A DNA stretch of 64,000 nt from Charina bottae. Taxonomy: Eukaryota > Chordata > Lepidosauria > Squamata > Charinaidae. The stretch spans positions 2,666,001-2,730,000 of the forward strand of contig JALMGJ010000020.1 of the NCBI GenBank assembly GCA_023362775.1, given 5' to 3'. This document shows positions 10,921-24,373 of this stretch, one piece after another. The first letter of the stretch is position 1; the number at the start of each line of letters is the position of its first letter. Made by a program: the position numbers and the translations under genes. The notes below the pieces were generated by a model. It ran no database searches and had not been told where the DNA came from. It saw only the letters and a list, made by a program, of their open reading frames with translations.

Positions 10921-13462
10921 ATCTTCTATTTTCTTCCTCATTGAAATTGTTTGTAATTGTGTTCCTTTTTCCAGAAACTCCCATCCATCTTGAACTAAGA
11001 TTTTTGGCAGGAGCCCCATTCTCTTTGTCTAAACATTCCTTGTACCGATGTGATTCTCCTCCCTTTCTTCAACTCTGGTGGCAGGCACAGAGATCTCTTG
11101 GAACTGAGAGAAGGAAACAAAACACCAGAGAAGGGAACGAGAGTGGGTTATGTGAATTCAGAAATGACTGCAGGTGGTGGGCTAAGAATCTATGATGGCT
11201 ATTAGTCAGCCATGTTCTCTGAGAAAGACGTTCCTTTCTGAAGATGCTTGATGTTATGTTCAATAAGCTTGGAGGGCTGAGCCCTTGCAACTGCCCTGAA
11301 TAGTTCTGGTATTATACTAGAACCACAGTGAAGGCAGCTATTGCCCAACTGGAATACCGTCTGATGAATTCTGCTTTAACAATTCATAAGCTGAACAAAT
11401 CATAGACATCGTTTGGAAAAACACTGTTGCGATACTGGATGATTCCTCCATAAGTGACAAAAAGACGCAGACCAGGAAAGAAAGGAGCTTTCTGTTGTAT
11501 GTAAAACAAAACAACCCTCCAGATTTCAGAGATATTCAACTCCATGTCAAAGCAGAAAGACAGGGTTACAGAAAATAATTCAACATGAAGAACAGAATAC
11601 CTGGATGGAGGACCAGTGTTTCTCTGTGCAATATCAGAAATAAAGGATTTGGCCATTTACTTGGTGTGGTTGTGGCTAAATGGAAAGTGGCTTTCTAAGA
11701 AGCTAAATGTAGAGGACAAGTTGCCTTGTGTTTGTAGGGCTTGTCTATGACTATGATGAGCATCAAGGAGAGGCTCCATGTCAGAAACTGCACCAACGTA
11801 AGGTGGTACTGTTTGCTCGATCCCTTTAAAAACTTTAAATTAGAGGCTTAAAAAAAGAAACATCATCACCTAGGACATGAAAATCCAGAGGGGCTGAGAA
11901 AAACATGTTCAACAAGGAAAAAAGTAACCTTGTTCCTATGGGAAAGAAGAAACATCATTCAGAGAGATATAACAAGATCTAAACCTTCTTGGTCTGCAAA
12001 CAGGAAGAAACACTTTGACAGATAGCTATAAGCCTTTCTGATGGCTTCCTAGATGCCAGCAAAATGTCTCTTACACAAGAGTCTAAATGTTGTTTGCTGT
12101 AGAATTTCATTGTTTTATATTCTTCACTGTGGAGATTTCATTATTTATAGTTATGTTGTACCATGCATGTTTTAATAGTAAAACCACCATGATTCTAAAT
12201 AAGTGATGATTGTACTGACAGCAGGACTTCAATGTTTTTGCAATAAGCAATATTGGGAACATAGGTATCAGAACTGAGATGGTTCCATTACATTTCTATT
12301 AGTTAAAAAAACCGAATCCTATAAAGGCTTATTATATTTCAGACCCTGAGAAAGCATCATTTCAGAACAAAGAGCACAGATGCTTTGAAGGTAGCATCAA
12401 GTCTTTATTACGAGCCTCATCATCTGTGGAAGAATGTCATAGAGTTGAACAATGAACAATTATACTAAGAAGGCAAACTCTATGACTAGGTGGTAAAACA
12501 GGAATGTTAAGTAAGGATACACAAAGGACCAGCTTAGTTTGTGCCTGAGTGGTAATTTATTCAAACCAAGGAGCCAGTTGGGAGTAACAGGATTTACAGG
12601 ACCAGATAGAAACCTGATTTTTGTTCATAGTACACTGTTGACCATTAATAGTTGAAGTATCCACTAGCATAATAAATGTTTCCATATTGTCCCTCTGCCC
12701 CAATCCCCAAATCTTTTAAATGTCAATTGTCTATTTAATTTATATTTTTCTACTAAACTTAAATTAACATTTGTTAATTGTGGTTACTTAACAATGTTGT
12801 TAATTTAGGGTCTTGCTAAGAACCTGTATAATTAGCAAGTGCATATATCTACTAAGTCCATTTACAATATTCTCTCATTTGGTAAAATTGCAAGATTACT
12901 TATTGAATGAAATTATTATCAACATACTGAAACACTGTAAATTGGCCAGTTAACATTGTAACTGATATGATATATCAGAGCCTAAATTTAGATTTTAAAT
13001 TAGGAAGAAAACAAAGATCATCCACCTGAAAATTAAATCAACAACTCTGATTCTGAAAAGGGTATGCATGCCAGAATCACACAAGGAACTGATGCTGTAG
13101 AATAATTCAAATTTAGCAGGCAAAAAAAATGTTTCATTGAAAAGCATAGGCCAAATAAGGGATATGTCCTTATATTCCAAAAATGACAAGTTGGAGCACT
13201 ATATAATTATTATAATCTAGGTTTAATGATGTTTAAGGATTGAATTAATCCCATATTGATACTAGATTTATGCTATATGAATTTTTATATATTTGTTTTT
13301 CTCTTCCTTTATGTTTAGTTTATTTTAATCACTATAAAGTATATAGATTTTTATATTATATAATCATCAGTGTATTTTTTGTAGTAGCAATTTCTTGTTC
13401 TATCTTACCAATAAAAATATATTAAAAGAGGTGGGGTCTGCATTCAACTATGAAGAAATATG

Positions 13463-13690
13463 AGAGCCAGTTTGGTCTAGTGGTTAAGGCACTAGTCTAG
13501 AAACCAGGAGACCGTGAGTTCTAGTCCCGCCTTAGTCATGAAAACCGGCTGGGTGACCTTGGGTCAGTCACTCTCTCTCAGCCCAACTCACCTCACAGGG
13601 TTGTTGTTGTGGAGAAAATAGGAGGAGTATGAGGTATGTTCGCCGCCTTGAGTTATTTATAAATATAATAAAGGCGGTATAGAAAATAAA
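13463..13690 (+). mobile_element. tRNA-derived SINE (Sauria-type head, L2-like tail)
   Basis: Second copy of the SINE seen at 5844, with a better 5' end (GAGCCAGTTTGGTCTAGTGG). The same body words and the same CGCCGCCTTGAGTTATTTAT tail segment follow, ending in AGAAAATAAAT. It differs from the 5.8-kb copy by scattered substitutions and a shorter purine stretch before the tail. Confidence 0.87.
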
Positions 13691-14590
13691 TTTAAAAAAT
13701 ACATTTAAAATTAAAATAGCACAAATAGCAATATATTTTTACTTTCAAAGCAACAGCATGCAGTAACTCTAATTTTGAACTCTGGAAAGTATGTTTGGAG
13801 AATAGTAAGTAAAATCTCCATGGAAATAGCAGATCTAAACTACATTAGTATGTTAAGTTGAATGAAGTCCAGGTCTGGTACATGCATAACAGTGGCATGT
13901 TTCCAGAAATACAAAAATGATGTCAGTGACTTCTGCATTAGTTTTAACTCGGTTATATAAACAAAGTGTTCCCTCTTCAATTGACTCTCTTTTTTCACTG
14001 GAAGAAGTATCCATGCCAGCAGCTAAAATGTTAAGGCAATACTATATAACTTGTGTTGTGATTGTTACTTTAATCAGAGAATTAGTAATATTCACCACAC
14101 ATTGAAACAGCAGCACTTTTACACCTAAGTTTGATTACAGCATTTTTGATTTACAGCATTTTTCTGTAAACTCTAAGAAGCCTATAGTAAGGGATGAGGA
14201 GGAGAAGGGTGCAGAATGAGGAGGTGGACAAATGGCATAATTTAACAGAAACATTCAGAAATTTTGTCAGTTTAAGGGAAGCATTGCTTACATTTTTTTA
14301 AAAAACTGGATTAAATTAGAATTTTTCAATGGTTAAAGTAACAATTTTAATTGCCCAAGTGGAATTGCCCAAGTAACCCTATGTAACACACATCACAGAA
14401 CTCCACCTTATCTTTAGTAAAACTGCTACATGTACTTCTGTAAAACAAGAGCAAGCAAACATTTCAGCCATGAGGCTACTCTAGTTGCCAGGGTACAGGA
14501 ACCGTGCGACACATACATATTGCCTATGCTCCCCTCTCTCCCAGAGAGTTGGAACAAGATTGCAGTCACTGAGAGGGAAGACTTGTTACA

Positions 14591-14682
14591 GGAAGGAAGG
14601 AAGGAAGGAAGGAAGGAAGGAAGGAAGGAAGGAAGGAAGGAAGGAAGGAAGGAAGGAAGGAAGGAAGGAAGGAAGGAAGGAA
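14591..14682 (+). repeat. (GGAA)n microsatellite
   Basis: About 23 uninterrupted GGAA units. It gives rise to spurious ORFs in several frames (KEGR-type and related repeats). Long GGAA runs can bind ETS-type factors in other systems, but nothing here points to a function. Confidence 0.98.
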
Positions 14683-15281
14683 ATCTATTGCCTCTTTCCA
14701 GTGACCCACTGTAGATAGCTGGCTTCCTGTATTCATTTGCAGTTAGTCAAGGTGGGGCTCCTTCTAGTTCCACAAGCTGCATTTTTAATGACCAAGGTCC
14801 ACATTCAGACTACAATCTGATTGTCCCAATGTAAGAAGTGAACAAACTGATTTAGAACAAACATCCCACTATAATTTCAAAGGTTTTTTTGTAAAGTCAG
14901 ATATTAAACATTTAATCTTTTGTCATTGATATGTTTCATAAATATTAATAATATACAGAATCATTTGAGAAAGGAGAGGTCAGGAAAAATGAGCAGCAAA
15001 ATACTTTTAGGAATCTGCTAGCTTTTCATTTTAAAAGAGAATTCAACATTTCCAGGTGTCAATCCAATCTATATAATTCCAACAGAACCTCTGGTAAATA
15101 ATTCAGTAAATACAATTCCCCAGAGGGCTAATTTTCAGAGGAATCCTTCTGATTTTCAGCTACTCAGGTTTACGAGGTTGTAATTTGAACATACTTCCTA
15201 TACACCATTTTCCAGGGTCCTCCAGTGAACATACTAATGGTAAGCAGTCTAAGGGTGAAGACATATTGCATAATATAATTA

Positions 15282-15800
<519 letters not shown>

Positions 15801-15989
15801 TGTATAGAAAACAAGGAATGATGAAAATACACATGTATTAAAAACAACCCAGGCTGCCATTCTTAATCTCTAACTGGCTCTTTAAGACAGACTTTGTGGC
15901 TGCAAAAAACAAAGGAGGATTAAGATAGCCTCTGTGTCCTTTTTGCCAATTTGCAGGTTTTTAAGACAAAATTACCATAAGATAAAGAA

Positions 15990-16013
15990 TTATATATATA
16001 TATATATATATAT
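15990..16013. repeat. (AT)n dinucleotide repeat
   Basis: About 12 AT units in intronic sequence. Confidence 0.95.
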
Positions 16014-16433
16014 GTCTATATTCAGACCTCCCATGACAACAGGAGTGATATCTGAAAGCTACCCTATATGAAATAAAGAAAAACCCATGGCAAGAGTTAC
16101 TGCATTTGATCACAAACATTATCAATAGCATAATCAATACATTATCAATAGCATAATTTTTAAGTAAGCTTGCACTGGGCAAGTTTATTCTTCATTTGCT
16201 GCCCAGAATAGTTACTGAATTCCCAGTAGGAAACTCAGAATTTTGGACATGTAAATCATTTCATAAAAAGATTCAAGGCATGGAATAATTAGAAAATGGA
16301 AAGGATAACCATCCTTACCGCACTAGAGCACAGGTAGGCAGCAGGCTCAGATAATGCCAAGCTCTAACAGAGCCACCAATACTGCTTCTTGCTTGGTACC
16401 AAGTCAACTAGTTGCTGGGAGAAGTGCTTTTAC

Positions 16434-16632
16434 CTGAGACTAGTGGATTTTGTGCAGTTGACTGTTCCAGTAAAACCATGTGTTGGAGAAGCGGGCTGTG
16501 TGTTGATCCCCCTTCTCTATCCACTGCTGTACTGCTCAAATAAGGAGTGATGTGGGTGCCAGGAAATATGGAGATTCGTTGTTGTAATGATGGAATAGCA
16601 AGTCTTTCAGAATCTTGCTGTCCTGATCCACC
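16434..16632 (-). CDS. HDAC4: HDAC4 exon F: QQ-dipeptide and leucine-rich segment
   Basis: 199 bp, phase 0 start, 66 codons plus one base. It begins [19 protein letters not shown] and continues through [15 protein letters not shown], a divergent TAVDREGG, and the conserved [13 protein letters not shown]. These blocks match HDAC4 in order, with isoleucine for leucine replacements. The segment lies between the ankyrin-binding motif and the second 14-3-3 site and has no catalytic role. The acceptor is CTTGCAG before GGTGGATC and the donor is GTCTCAG followed by GTAAAAG. The preceding intron is only 88 bp. The next exon (G) is 847 bp away, across an intron that includes an L2 tail and an AT dinucleotide run. 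Confidence 0.95.
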
Positions 16633-16720
16633 CTGCAAGCATATAGCACTGAGTTTAAGAAGTGAGCTTATGAATGGAGTTAAGGTAATGACCCCCTCTA
16701 AATTATATAATATCACTTAC
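16633..16720 (-). other. 88-bp HDAC4 intron between exons E and F
   Basis: Bounded by GTAAGTG at the donor and CTTGCAG at the acceptor on the minus strand. It is close to the lower size limit for efficient vertebrate splicing and far shorter than every other intron in the window (next smallest 847 bp). No repeat is present. Confidence 0.93.
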
Positions 16721-16837
16721 AGTACATGGGGCAGCTGCAGGTAGTCCTAAGGTTATATTAGGCAATGAGGGAGATGTATACAATGGAAGCTGTGTTATTG
16801 AGCCTTCACGATTAACAAGTCTATGAGCCAAGCTGGT
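16721..16837 (-). CDS. HDAC4: HDAC4 exon E: ankyrin-protein binding motif PSLPNIT
   Basis: 117 bp, exactly 39 codons, phase 0 at both ends. It encodes [13 protein letters not shown], then [18 protein letters not shown]. The PSLPNI hexamer matches the PxLPxI/L motif by which HDAC4 binds the ankyrin repeats of ANKRA2 and RFXANK; the serine within it corresponds to human Ser350. The motif is fully intact. The last codons (AAAPCT) differ from human, in line with an exon edge under weak constraint. The acceptor is CTTTTCAG and the donor is ACT followed by GTAAGTG. Only 88 bp separates this exon from exon F. Because it is phase 0/0 it could be skipped without shifting the frame, which would delete the ankyrin-binding motif; that is inference from phase alone. 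Confidence 0.95.
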
Positions 16838-17390
16838 CTGAAAAGAGAGCCAAAAATCCTGCCTCAGAATACCATTATATAAGAAACAAATACCTTGTGT
16901 GTAATCATTATTTGGGGGGCTTTATAGAGCTTTCCAAAAAGGTATACTTTTTGGGAGAGGAGAGTTTATAGGAGGTCTATCAATGAGATAAATTAAGACA
17001 GTATATTCGGAGAGTTAAGAGTTTATTGTTGATCGTCAAGCACTGAAGCAGATGTGAACCCTGTGCCATATAAACTCTAAATAACAACAGGGAAACAGGA
17101 ATGGAATAGACTTCTTCCACCACAAGAAAGTCCTGGCAAATGAATGCCATAACAATGTTATCCCAAGTGGGGCATTTTACTAAAAATGAAGACAGAACAT
17201 CACCAGCCTGCTCTGCTACAGGACAGCACAGGTACTGATTTTATTATGGGATGAAACTTATTTACTCAGGTACTCTGACTACCTCACTGGAATGGTAAAC
17301 CAATGTTACAATACACAATAACACAAACCTCCCACTTTTACAGAAGGACAAGGGCTCAATGAAAGGAAACAGAACATTTTAGCCTCATTC

Positions 17391-17470
17391 TATTATTTAT
17401 TTATTTATTATTTAAATTTATCCCCGCCCATCTCCCGGAATACGGGACTCTGGGCGGTTAATTATCATCA
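17391..17470 (-). mobile_element. L2-type LINE 3' tail
   Basis: TATTTATTTATTTATTATTT followed by ATCCCCGCCCATCTCCCGG and GGGACTCTGGGCGGTTAA is the reverse of the L2 3' terminus. Only about 80 bp. Confidence 0.65.
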
Positions 17471-18364
17471 ATGTATAAAGGAAGTTAACGGAAATGAACG
17501 CTGGTAACAGTAAATGGAATTCCTGGTTATCAGACTGACTGCAGCATTATAGTTTAATTTAACCTTGTGAAAAAGATATGAATATTTCCCCTCTACCTGA
17601 GAAATCAGGGTACAAAATGCATGTGTTCAATTGTGTATGACTATGATATTTATATTCCATCTTCCTCCAAGGAACTCCAGGGACTGTGCAGGAATTCAAA
17701 TCTGAAGAGGAAGAGGGTTAGAGGTTTCCAGGATTTAGCTGCAATTGTAGAGGACAGCCATGCAGCCCTGGGAAAAGACAGAGCTGCTTCAAGGAGTTAC
17801 CAACAGGCGCTACATGGGCACATGCTCTGAAGCACTTTTTCCCTTCAAATGTGATGCATACAATTCATTCATTCTTCATCTGTTTTCCTCTCAATAAGCT
17901 CATGAGATACAGTAATGTGGAGAGAGCATAATATTGTTGAAGAAAAAATCTTCAGAATCAAGTTGGTGAGTTTAGATTGAAGGGTTTAAAAAGAAGCCTT
18001 CACTGTTTAGGCTGCAGATGAATGCTGCTTATTGAATGAATCCCAGAATCTCGGTCAGATATCAGGTGGTTTAATAGCAGGACTTGAGCAATTATTGGAA
18101 TTCGCCACATCAGGATTTTACAAAGAATTGCATGTGGTGCTACCATTGAAAACTCTTGGCAACTAAATGGTACAAAGGAACACAATTCAAGGAACTGGTA
18201 TATGGCTTTAAACTGCCTCCGAGTTTAAATCTGTGCGTACATTAAAATCTTTCTCAGATACTCTTCTTTAAATAGCACTATTTAAATGAGGTTATGGGAG
18301 AAGAAAATATTTAGAATGAGATAATTCACTTGTACAATTCTGTCTCCAGAAAAGTTCAGTTGGT

Positions 18365-18500
18365 ATATCCATTATTATTATTATTTATTTTCAAGATATA
18401 TTTAAAATACAAAAAAGAAAAAAACTATAGAATAGATAGAAAACAGAACTAAAGAAAAAAGAACAAACTATAAACCATTATTATTTTTTAAATGCAACAG
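18365..18500 (-). mobile_element. L1-type LINE 3' UTR fragment
   Basis: An ATT repeat, then a purine/A-rich stretch on the plus strand (AAAATACAAAAAAGAAAAAA), matches the reverse of the A/T-rich squamate L1 3' UTR seen near 43.2 and 55.4 kb in this window. Assignment is by composition and local wording only. Confidence 0.4.
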
Positions 18501-19999
18501 AAATATATATTTTCTCAGGCTTTCAGGCTCTTGTGCATTCTCTCCCCATACCTCCCCAGACTACTTGGTTGATGTATTGAAAGTTGCTAAGAAGTCTAGG
18601 AGATACACAAAGGAACACCTTCTCAGTATAAATAATCACCAATGGGCCCGGAAGAGTCTCTACCTGATAACCAGATTTAAAAGCCAAATGGAAATGAATC
18701 TCCACATCCAGAAATTCCTGCAACTGAAGTGCCATCACATACTCCAGGACCATGTCTAAGAACATACTTTAACAAGTGGTGTTCACCATTATCCTTACCC
18801 AAAAGGTCAGTCCATTCTGGTCACTTTTATTGTATGATCTTAAAATGGCAAGAGACAAGTACACTTGTGGTGTGTCTCATTTCTCCAAGGATCTGTCCAC
18901 ATCATATCCCCAGGCAGTACATATGTAAAAAAATACCCATTTATAACTGGACAAGCAGAAGATAAACTATCAGCCAACAGATCTATTAAATATAGCATGC
19001 AAATCAGTGAGAACACAAGTGATTTTATCTGCAGAATTGTGCAAGCTATTCACATCAAATAATGGAGTGGTCCATTTTTATTTCTTCTTAGTATCTGAAA
19101 GGCTTTGTGCAGAAATGATGATGGCAGAGAATTATTATTATTTATTGCCACTGAGTAGGTCTTCAGATGCTTGTACCCTATGCTTGGTTAAATCTGCTTT
19201 GAGTTTTCCCACATTATTCCTACAGCTACATAGGGTTATGCACAAGGAGCAAAAAAAAAAAAGCATTTATCTTTGAACTATTAAAGCAGCTGTGGTTTTG
19301 GAGCATTCACACAGCGCTACAAAGGCTGCGCCCAGTTGTCTGTGTGTGCATGCAGATAAAACTTCCCCTGCATACATATATAGCACATGGGCAAATAGTC
19401 ACGAATATCCTTTGAAGCATCTACATGAGCCTTCCGAAGCATGCAATTGTTTTAGTGCCGAGAAGAAAGATATTTTGGTAATGTTAATACATTTGGGAAG
19501 CATCTCTTTCAAATGCTTTGCAGAGCCCTATTCCCTAGCATTCACTTCTCTTTTATTGTCACTACTGTAAAACATGTAGCCTGAGAAAAAGACTCCTCCA
19601 TCTCAACTATTATTTCATATTTTAGTCTGCTTGTTGTGGTTTGTTGAAGTACAAAAAGAGCAGCATTATTATTGTGGATTATCTTTGTTTTGTTTTTTGG
19701 CTTATTAATGGTCCTTTTGTTCTGTTATTTTACATAAATATTGAATTTATTCTACACGTATTAGTTGTGTTCGCCATACTTGAATATATTGACATGTTAA
19801 GAAATTAGGTTTGTTTCCAGGTGCTTTCTTTTTTTATGTATATAAATATATACAGTATATGATTTGGGGCAGAGTTTACTGAAGAAAATGACATATGACT
19901 AATTTGTATTTATAACTCAAATAATTTGGTAAATGCCGAGATCAATAACTGTAACCTGGTGGTGGCATTCTTGTAGTCTTGAGCCAAGGAAATATGGTG

Positions 20000-21055
20000 G
20001 GAGATATCATGTAGGCCATCTCAAGGAACGGAGACCTCCAATCTGATGGCAATGTCCACTTTCGACCTGACTGCCCTATTCTGGGGTATTCTGGTGGCCA
20101 GATCTCTCTGCAGTAAGACCATCCTCAACCATGACTTGTTATTAGATGAGGCAGCAGTTCTGGCATGTGTTACCAAAACCTGGCTTGGCAAAGGTGACAA
20201 TGGCACCTTATTGCAGATCTGTCCAGCTAGTATCTGGTCCTTCAGCACTCTCGATGCCATGGTCATGGAGGTGGTGGGATTCTGATTATGAGGGATACTT
20301 AACTATGATCAGGGACTCTTGCTATGGAGATACCAGGCTGTGAGTGCCTATTTGTTAAATTGCACTGTAGAGACAAGCTTGGGATCATGCTCATAAGTAT
20401 GTTCAGGCCTATACTCTGGCAATATGGGAGGCAAAACACATTTACTTCTCCTCCCTTATTGTGTTGGCAGGCTGTTATCCAGAGCCTTCCTTCAGGATCA
20501 CAACTTCTCTGGGGAGGGAACAATCTTGAGATCTTCTGCCTAGATAAGGTAAAGGTAAAGGTTCCCTCGCACATTTGTGCAGTCATGTCCGACTCTAGGG
20601 GCCGGTGCTCATCTCCGTTTCTTAGCCGAAGAGCCAGCGTTGTCCGAAGACACTTCCACGGTCATGTGGCCGGCATGACGCACACGGAACACTGTTACCT
20701 ACCCACCGAAGTGGTACCTATTAATCTACTTGCATTTGCATGCTTTTGAATTGCTAGGTTGGCAAGAGCTGGGGCGAGTGCGGGAGCTCACTCCGTCACG
20801 CGGGGCTAGGGATTCGAACCTCCGAACTTGCGATCTTCCGATCGAGAAGCCTGGTGTCTTACCCGCTGAGCCACCACGCCCCTTCTGCCTAGATGCCGTG
20901 ACCCAATTTGCACAACTATGTATTTTAATGATTATTGGTATTATTTATGGTTTTTTATTGATTTTAAACTATTTTATTGTGAACTGCCCAGGGTCCCTCC
21001 TTGAGAGGGAGATGGGCGGGATATAAATATGATAAATAAATAAACAAACAAACAA
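20000..21055 (+). pseudogene. L2-type LINE fragment with endonuclease remains and tail
   Basis: Plus strand. The stretch around 20100-20300 encodes a degraded L2 endonuclease segment: VTKTWLG in place of the ITETWLG seen in the copy at 60.4-61.2 kb, then a CPASIWS-like stretch. The fragment ends with the L2 3' signature GAACTGCCCAGGGTCCC, then GGGCGGGATATAAATATGATAAATAAAT, and AAAC repeats to about 21055. It is interrupted by a SINE at 20546-20881. Endonuclease sequence sits close to the tail, so the reverse transcriptase section is missing. Confidence 0.75.
20546..20881 (-). mobile_element. tRNA-derived SINE with TTTACC tail, 13-bp target duplication
   Basis: 336 bp, minus orientation. Flanked on both sides by CTTCTGCCTAGAT (20533-20545 and 20882-20894), a perfect target duplication. 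On its own strand it begins GGGGCGTGGTGGCTCAGCGG (box A) and has GGTTCGAATCC (box B), a perfect pol III B-box. The 3' part contains AGAGTCGGACATGACTGC, similar to BovB 3' ends, and a (TTTACC)n tail. The overlapping ORFs of this region belong to the SINE and are not genes. Confidence 0.93.
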
Positions 21056-21059
21056 ACAT

Positions 21060-22520
21060 ACATTTGGGAATAGTCTTGACTCTGCATGGACAGAACCTTT
21101 GCTAGTGTGGGGCACCATCTTGTCATATTAGCTGGGACTCCTTTTGGCCTATGACCTCCAAGAAAATGGACAGGGTGTTGCCTTGGTTATCTTCTGCTAC
21201 TTGCTCTTTGGACTCCTGCCTGTCCTGGGAGGAGTGTGAAGTGGTGATTACTTGGATCTGGAAGATTGTTAACACTTCTTATGGGATGGGGAGCTACCAG
21301 CAGCCTTGAAGGAGGCTGTGGTATGATCCCTTCTGAAGACGTGGTCTTGGATCCAGTGGTCTTGGATAACTGTTGTTTTGTATCCAATCTCCTCTTTTTA
21401 GGGACATTTGTTGAGGCAGTAGTAGTGGATCAACTTCACAGCACCTTAGAAGAAGCAGATTATTTGAACACTTTTCAATCTGGGTTCAGACCTGGGTATG
21501 GGGTAGAGACAGCATTGATTGTTCTCTTGGATGACCAATTTTGGGACCTGGATTGGGGCGTGAGTACACCCTACTTGGTCTGGTTGGACTTGCTTTTGAT
21601 ACCATCAACCATGGTATCTTGCTGGACCACCTGTAAGGGTTGGGGATAGGAGGCATTGCTCTTTAATGGTTCTGATAGTTCTGATCTTTCCTCAGTGGAC
21701 AGTTTCAGTCTGTTGTAGTGGAAGTGGAGAGGTTGGTCAGGTGGCCCTTGATGTGTGGAGTTCTGCAGCTTTTGGTTTTCTCTCCCCTGTTTTTTAACAT
21801 CTATATGAAACCAGTGGGTGAGATAATCCAGTGGTCTGGAATCATCAGTGCACTGATGATACCCAATTGTATATCACTACCCTGTCCCGGTACATGCAGG
21901 CTGGGAGAGTCTGGATGGGACAGAACAGGCTGAAGTTGAACCCAAGTAAGATGGAATTACTACTGCCACACTGGAGTTCTCTGTTGCCACCTGTGTTGCC
22001 CTTTGACAAGCAGGTACCACCCATGAAGGAGCAGGTTCATAACTTGGGGGGTCATTCTGGATTCACAGCTCCTATAATGCTGTAAAAGTAACCTTGAGGA
22101 ACAGGAGGAAAAACCACAACCAATACCACAATTAGACAGAAGAAATTTGAGTGAGGCAGAAATGTAATTTGAGAAAGCATCTCAGGCTGGACCCTCCCTG
22201 GGAGGGAGGGGGGAAGCAAATTCAGACTTGCAAGATTCTGTTACTTTAACATTATAGTAAAAGTAATATTAGTATTCATAACTTTGCTTTTCTAGTCTGG
22301 TCTACCCCAATTTCCAAGAGGTTCAGGGGGCTGAAGCTAAAAGGCACTGCTTTTCTGTGGCAGCAACAATGCTTTGGAACGGCCTCCTGATGGAGATCAG
22401 GCTAGCTTCCTCCTTGCTTTGTTTTCGGAAATTGTTATAGACTGAACTAGGCCATTCTCTTTGACCTATATATGACGCCATCCTTATGCCATAAATCCAG
22501 TCCTTAAAAATTGCAATTTT
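21060..22520 (+). pseudogene. L2-type LINE, reverse transcriptase region, degenerate
   Basis: Plus strand. The product around 21270-21650 matches the L2 RT of the 59-kb copy: DPVVLDNC, then EEADYLNTFQSGFRPGYGVE-type wording and LDDQF. The 21718-22085 part has the NIYMKP segment, a displaced DDTQLY-like RT core (21850-21870) and RLKLNPSKMELLL. A last part near 22320-22500 reads as C-terminal L2. Frames change several times, so the copy is dead. Confidence 0.8.
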
Positions 22521-23805
22521 TTTTTTCAAGAGTATGATATGTACTGAATTTTCACAGTAACAACAACCTGTTTGCTAACACTCAAAAACACAGTGGAACA
22601 GAGAATAGATAATAGATTTATAATTATTAAGCAATTATGTTATAGTTATAAATCTATTCTTAATATAATAACCTATTCTCTTTCCATACTAAATATACTA
22701 TGTCACATACATTTGACTAAATATATGTGTGCTTTCTAACATCTCATATTGTATACAAATAAGCATTTGCTTCTGTAAATATGAGCACAGTGACCAAAGA
22801 AAACATCTCATTATCAATTGCAGTGATGGCAACAAAAAGTTGTCCTCTGCAAATGTGAGGGACTCTAAGACATATTTGCTAAACATTCAAGAACAAAATG
22901 ATATTCACACTGATAAGATATTGGTCTAAAACAACTCAGGGTCATTCTAATTTATGTTCCATTATTCAAGTTAGTAAGACCCATTGATGTAATTAAGGAC
23001 CTTTGAAAACTATAGCCCACTAGCTATTTTGATCCTGGTGTATCACAGCTTATTAATATTTAGCAGAAGACTGGGTTTGGGGGGCGGTGGAGGATACATT
23101 CTAGCTACTGCTGAAAAAAGCTATTTCTGCATCCTTGTGCCATTATTTCCTTCTTCGGCAAGTTTCCCACCTCCAGTGAATGGGAGCAATAGGAGAATCA
23201 GGGTGGGTTGTGAAATTTTGTCACCTAGTTCCCCCCATATTTTACCTGAGAGATGTTCTGAAGCCCTGCTTAGGGTAGTAGTAGACAATCATCTCCTGCT
23301 TTACCAGAAATTGCCAAGAAGAGAAGAGAAGCCAAAGTCAAGAAAGACAAAAATCTCTGGAAGGAAGTTAACAAAGTATTTCAGAGAGCTGTTATAAGAG
23401 AATTACAACAATATCTGCAAAGACAAAGGATGGAAACAGACATGGAAAAACAAGGGAAGTCTTCCAAAAGATCTCTGAACCCAGAGAGAGGTTCCAACCT
23501 CGAGTTAGTATGCTAAGGGGTGACAATGGACAGATAGTAACTGATTAAAAGAAGATCAAACAAAGATGGAAGCAGTATACTGAAATTCTGTACAATAGAG
23601 ATGTCGACGTCTAAGATACCTTAGAAGATATTTCCTACTTACACAAATTTCTAGTACTTAAAGATGAAATCTGGAGAATGACACAGTGGGCAAGAGACTT
23701 GAAGAGGTCAGCCTAAATTCCAGTACCATAGAAATAAGTCTTAACAGAATGTGCAAACTATCATAGACAATATCCTTAATTTCAGACACAAGCAAAATAT
23801 TGCTT

Positions 23806-24042
23806 TTTTCGGCGGTGGTGGTGCCTTCGAGTCAGTCTTAACTCCTGGCAACTGTCTGGATAGGTCCCTGCACTTTTCTTGGCAAGATTTTTCAGAAGTG
23901 GTTTGCCATTGCCTCCTTCCTAGGGCTGAGAGAGGGGGACTGGCCCAAGGTCACCCAGCTGGCTTTGTGCCTAAGGCAGGACTAGAACTCACAGTCTCCC
24001 AGTTTCCAGCCTGATGCCTTAACCACTACGCCAAACGGGCTA
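23806..24042 (-). mobile_element. Sauria-type SINE (BovB-like 3' end), 13-bp target duplication
   Basis: 237 bp in minus orientation, flanked by CAAAATATTGCTT at 23793-23805 and 24043-24055. On its own strand it begins with GTAGCCCGTTTGGCGTAGTGG, then the same tRNA-derived head as the SINEs at 5.8 and 13.5 kb. Its 3' half is different: CAATGGCAAACCACTTCTG and GACTGACTCGAAGGCACC, the BovB-related tail described for Sauria SINEs. Inserted into the old RTE copy. Confidence 0.93.
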
Positions 24043-24373
24043 CAAAATATTGCTTAGGATCATCCAATGTAGATTAGAGCCCTACACAGATGTTCAAGCT
24101 GGCTTTAGAAAAGGTTGAGGAACATGAAACATTATTGCTGATGCAACTAGTTAATTGAAAAGGCCAATCGATTATAGAAAGGCCTTGAATTGTGCTAATC
24201 ATGTCAATGGGGTTAGAAAAATGAGATTTCCAGAACATCTCATTTTCCTCATGCAAAACCTATACACAGGTCAGGAAGCCACAGTATGGACAGAACCTGG
24301 TAAAAGAAACTGGCTTCAGGACGGCAAAGAACAAGACAAGGCTATGTACTCTCCCTTTCCTTATTCAATCTAT

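Noticed and set aside
14430..14718. ORFs with KEGR-type repeats
   Set aside because: They are translations of the GGAA microsatellite.
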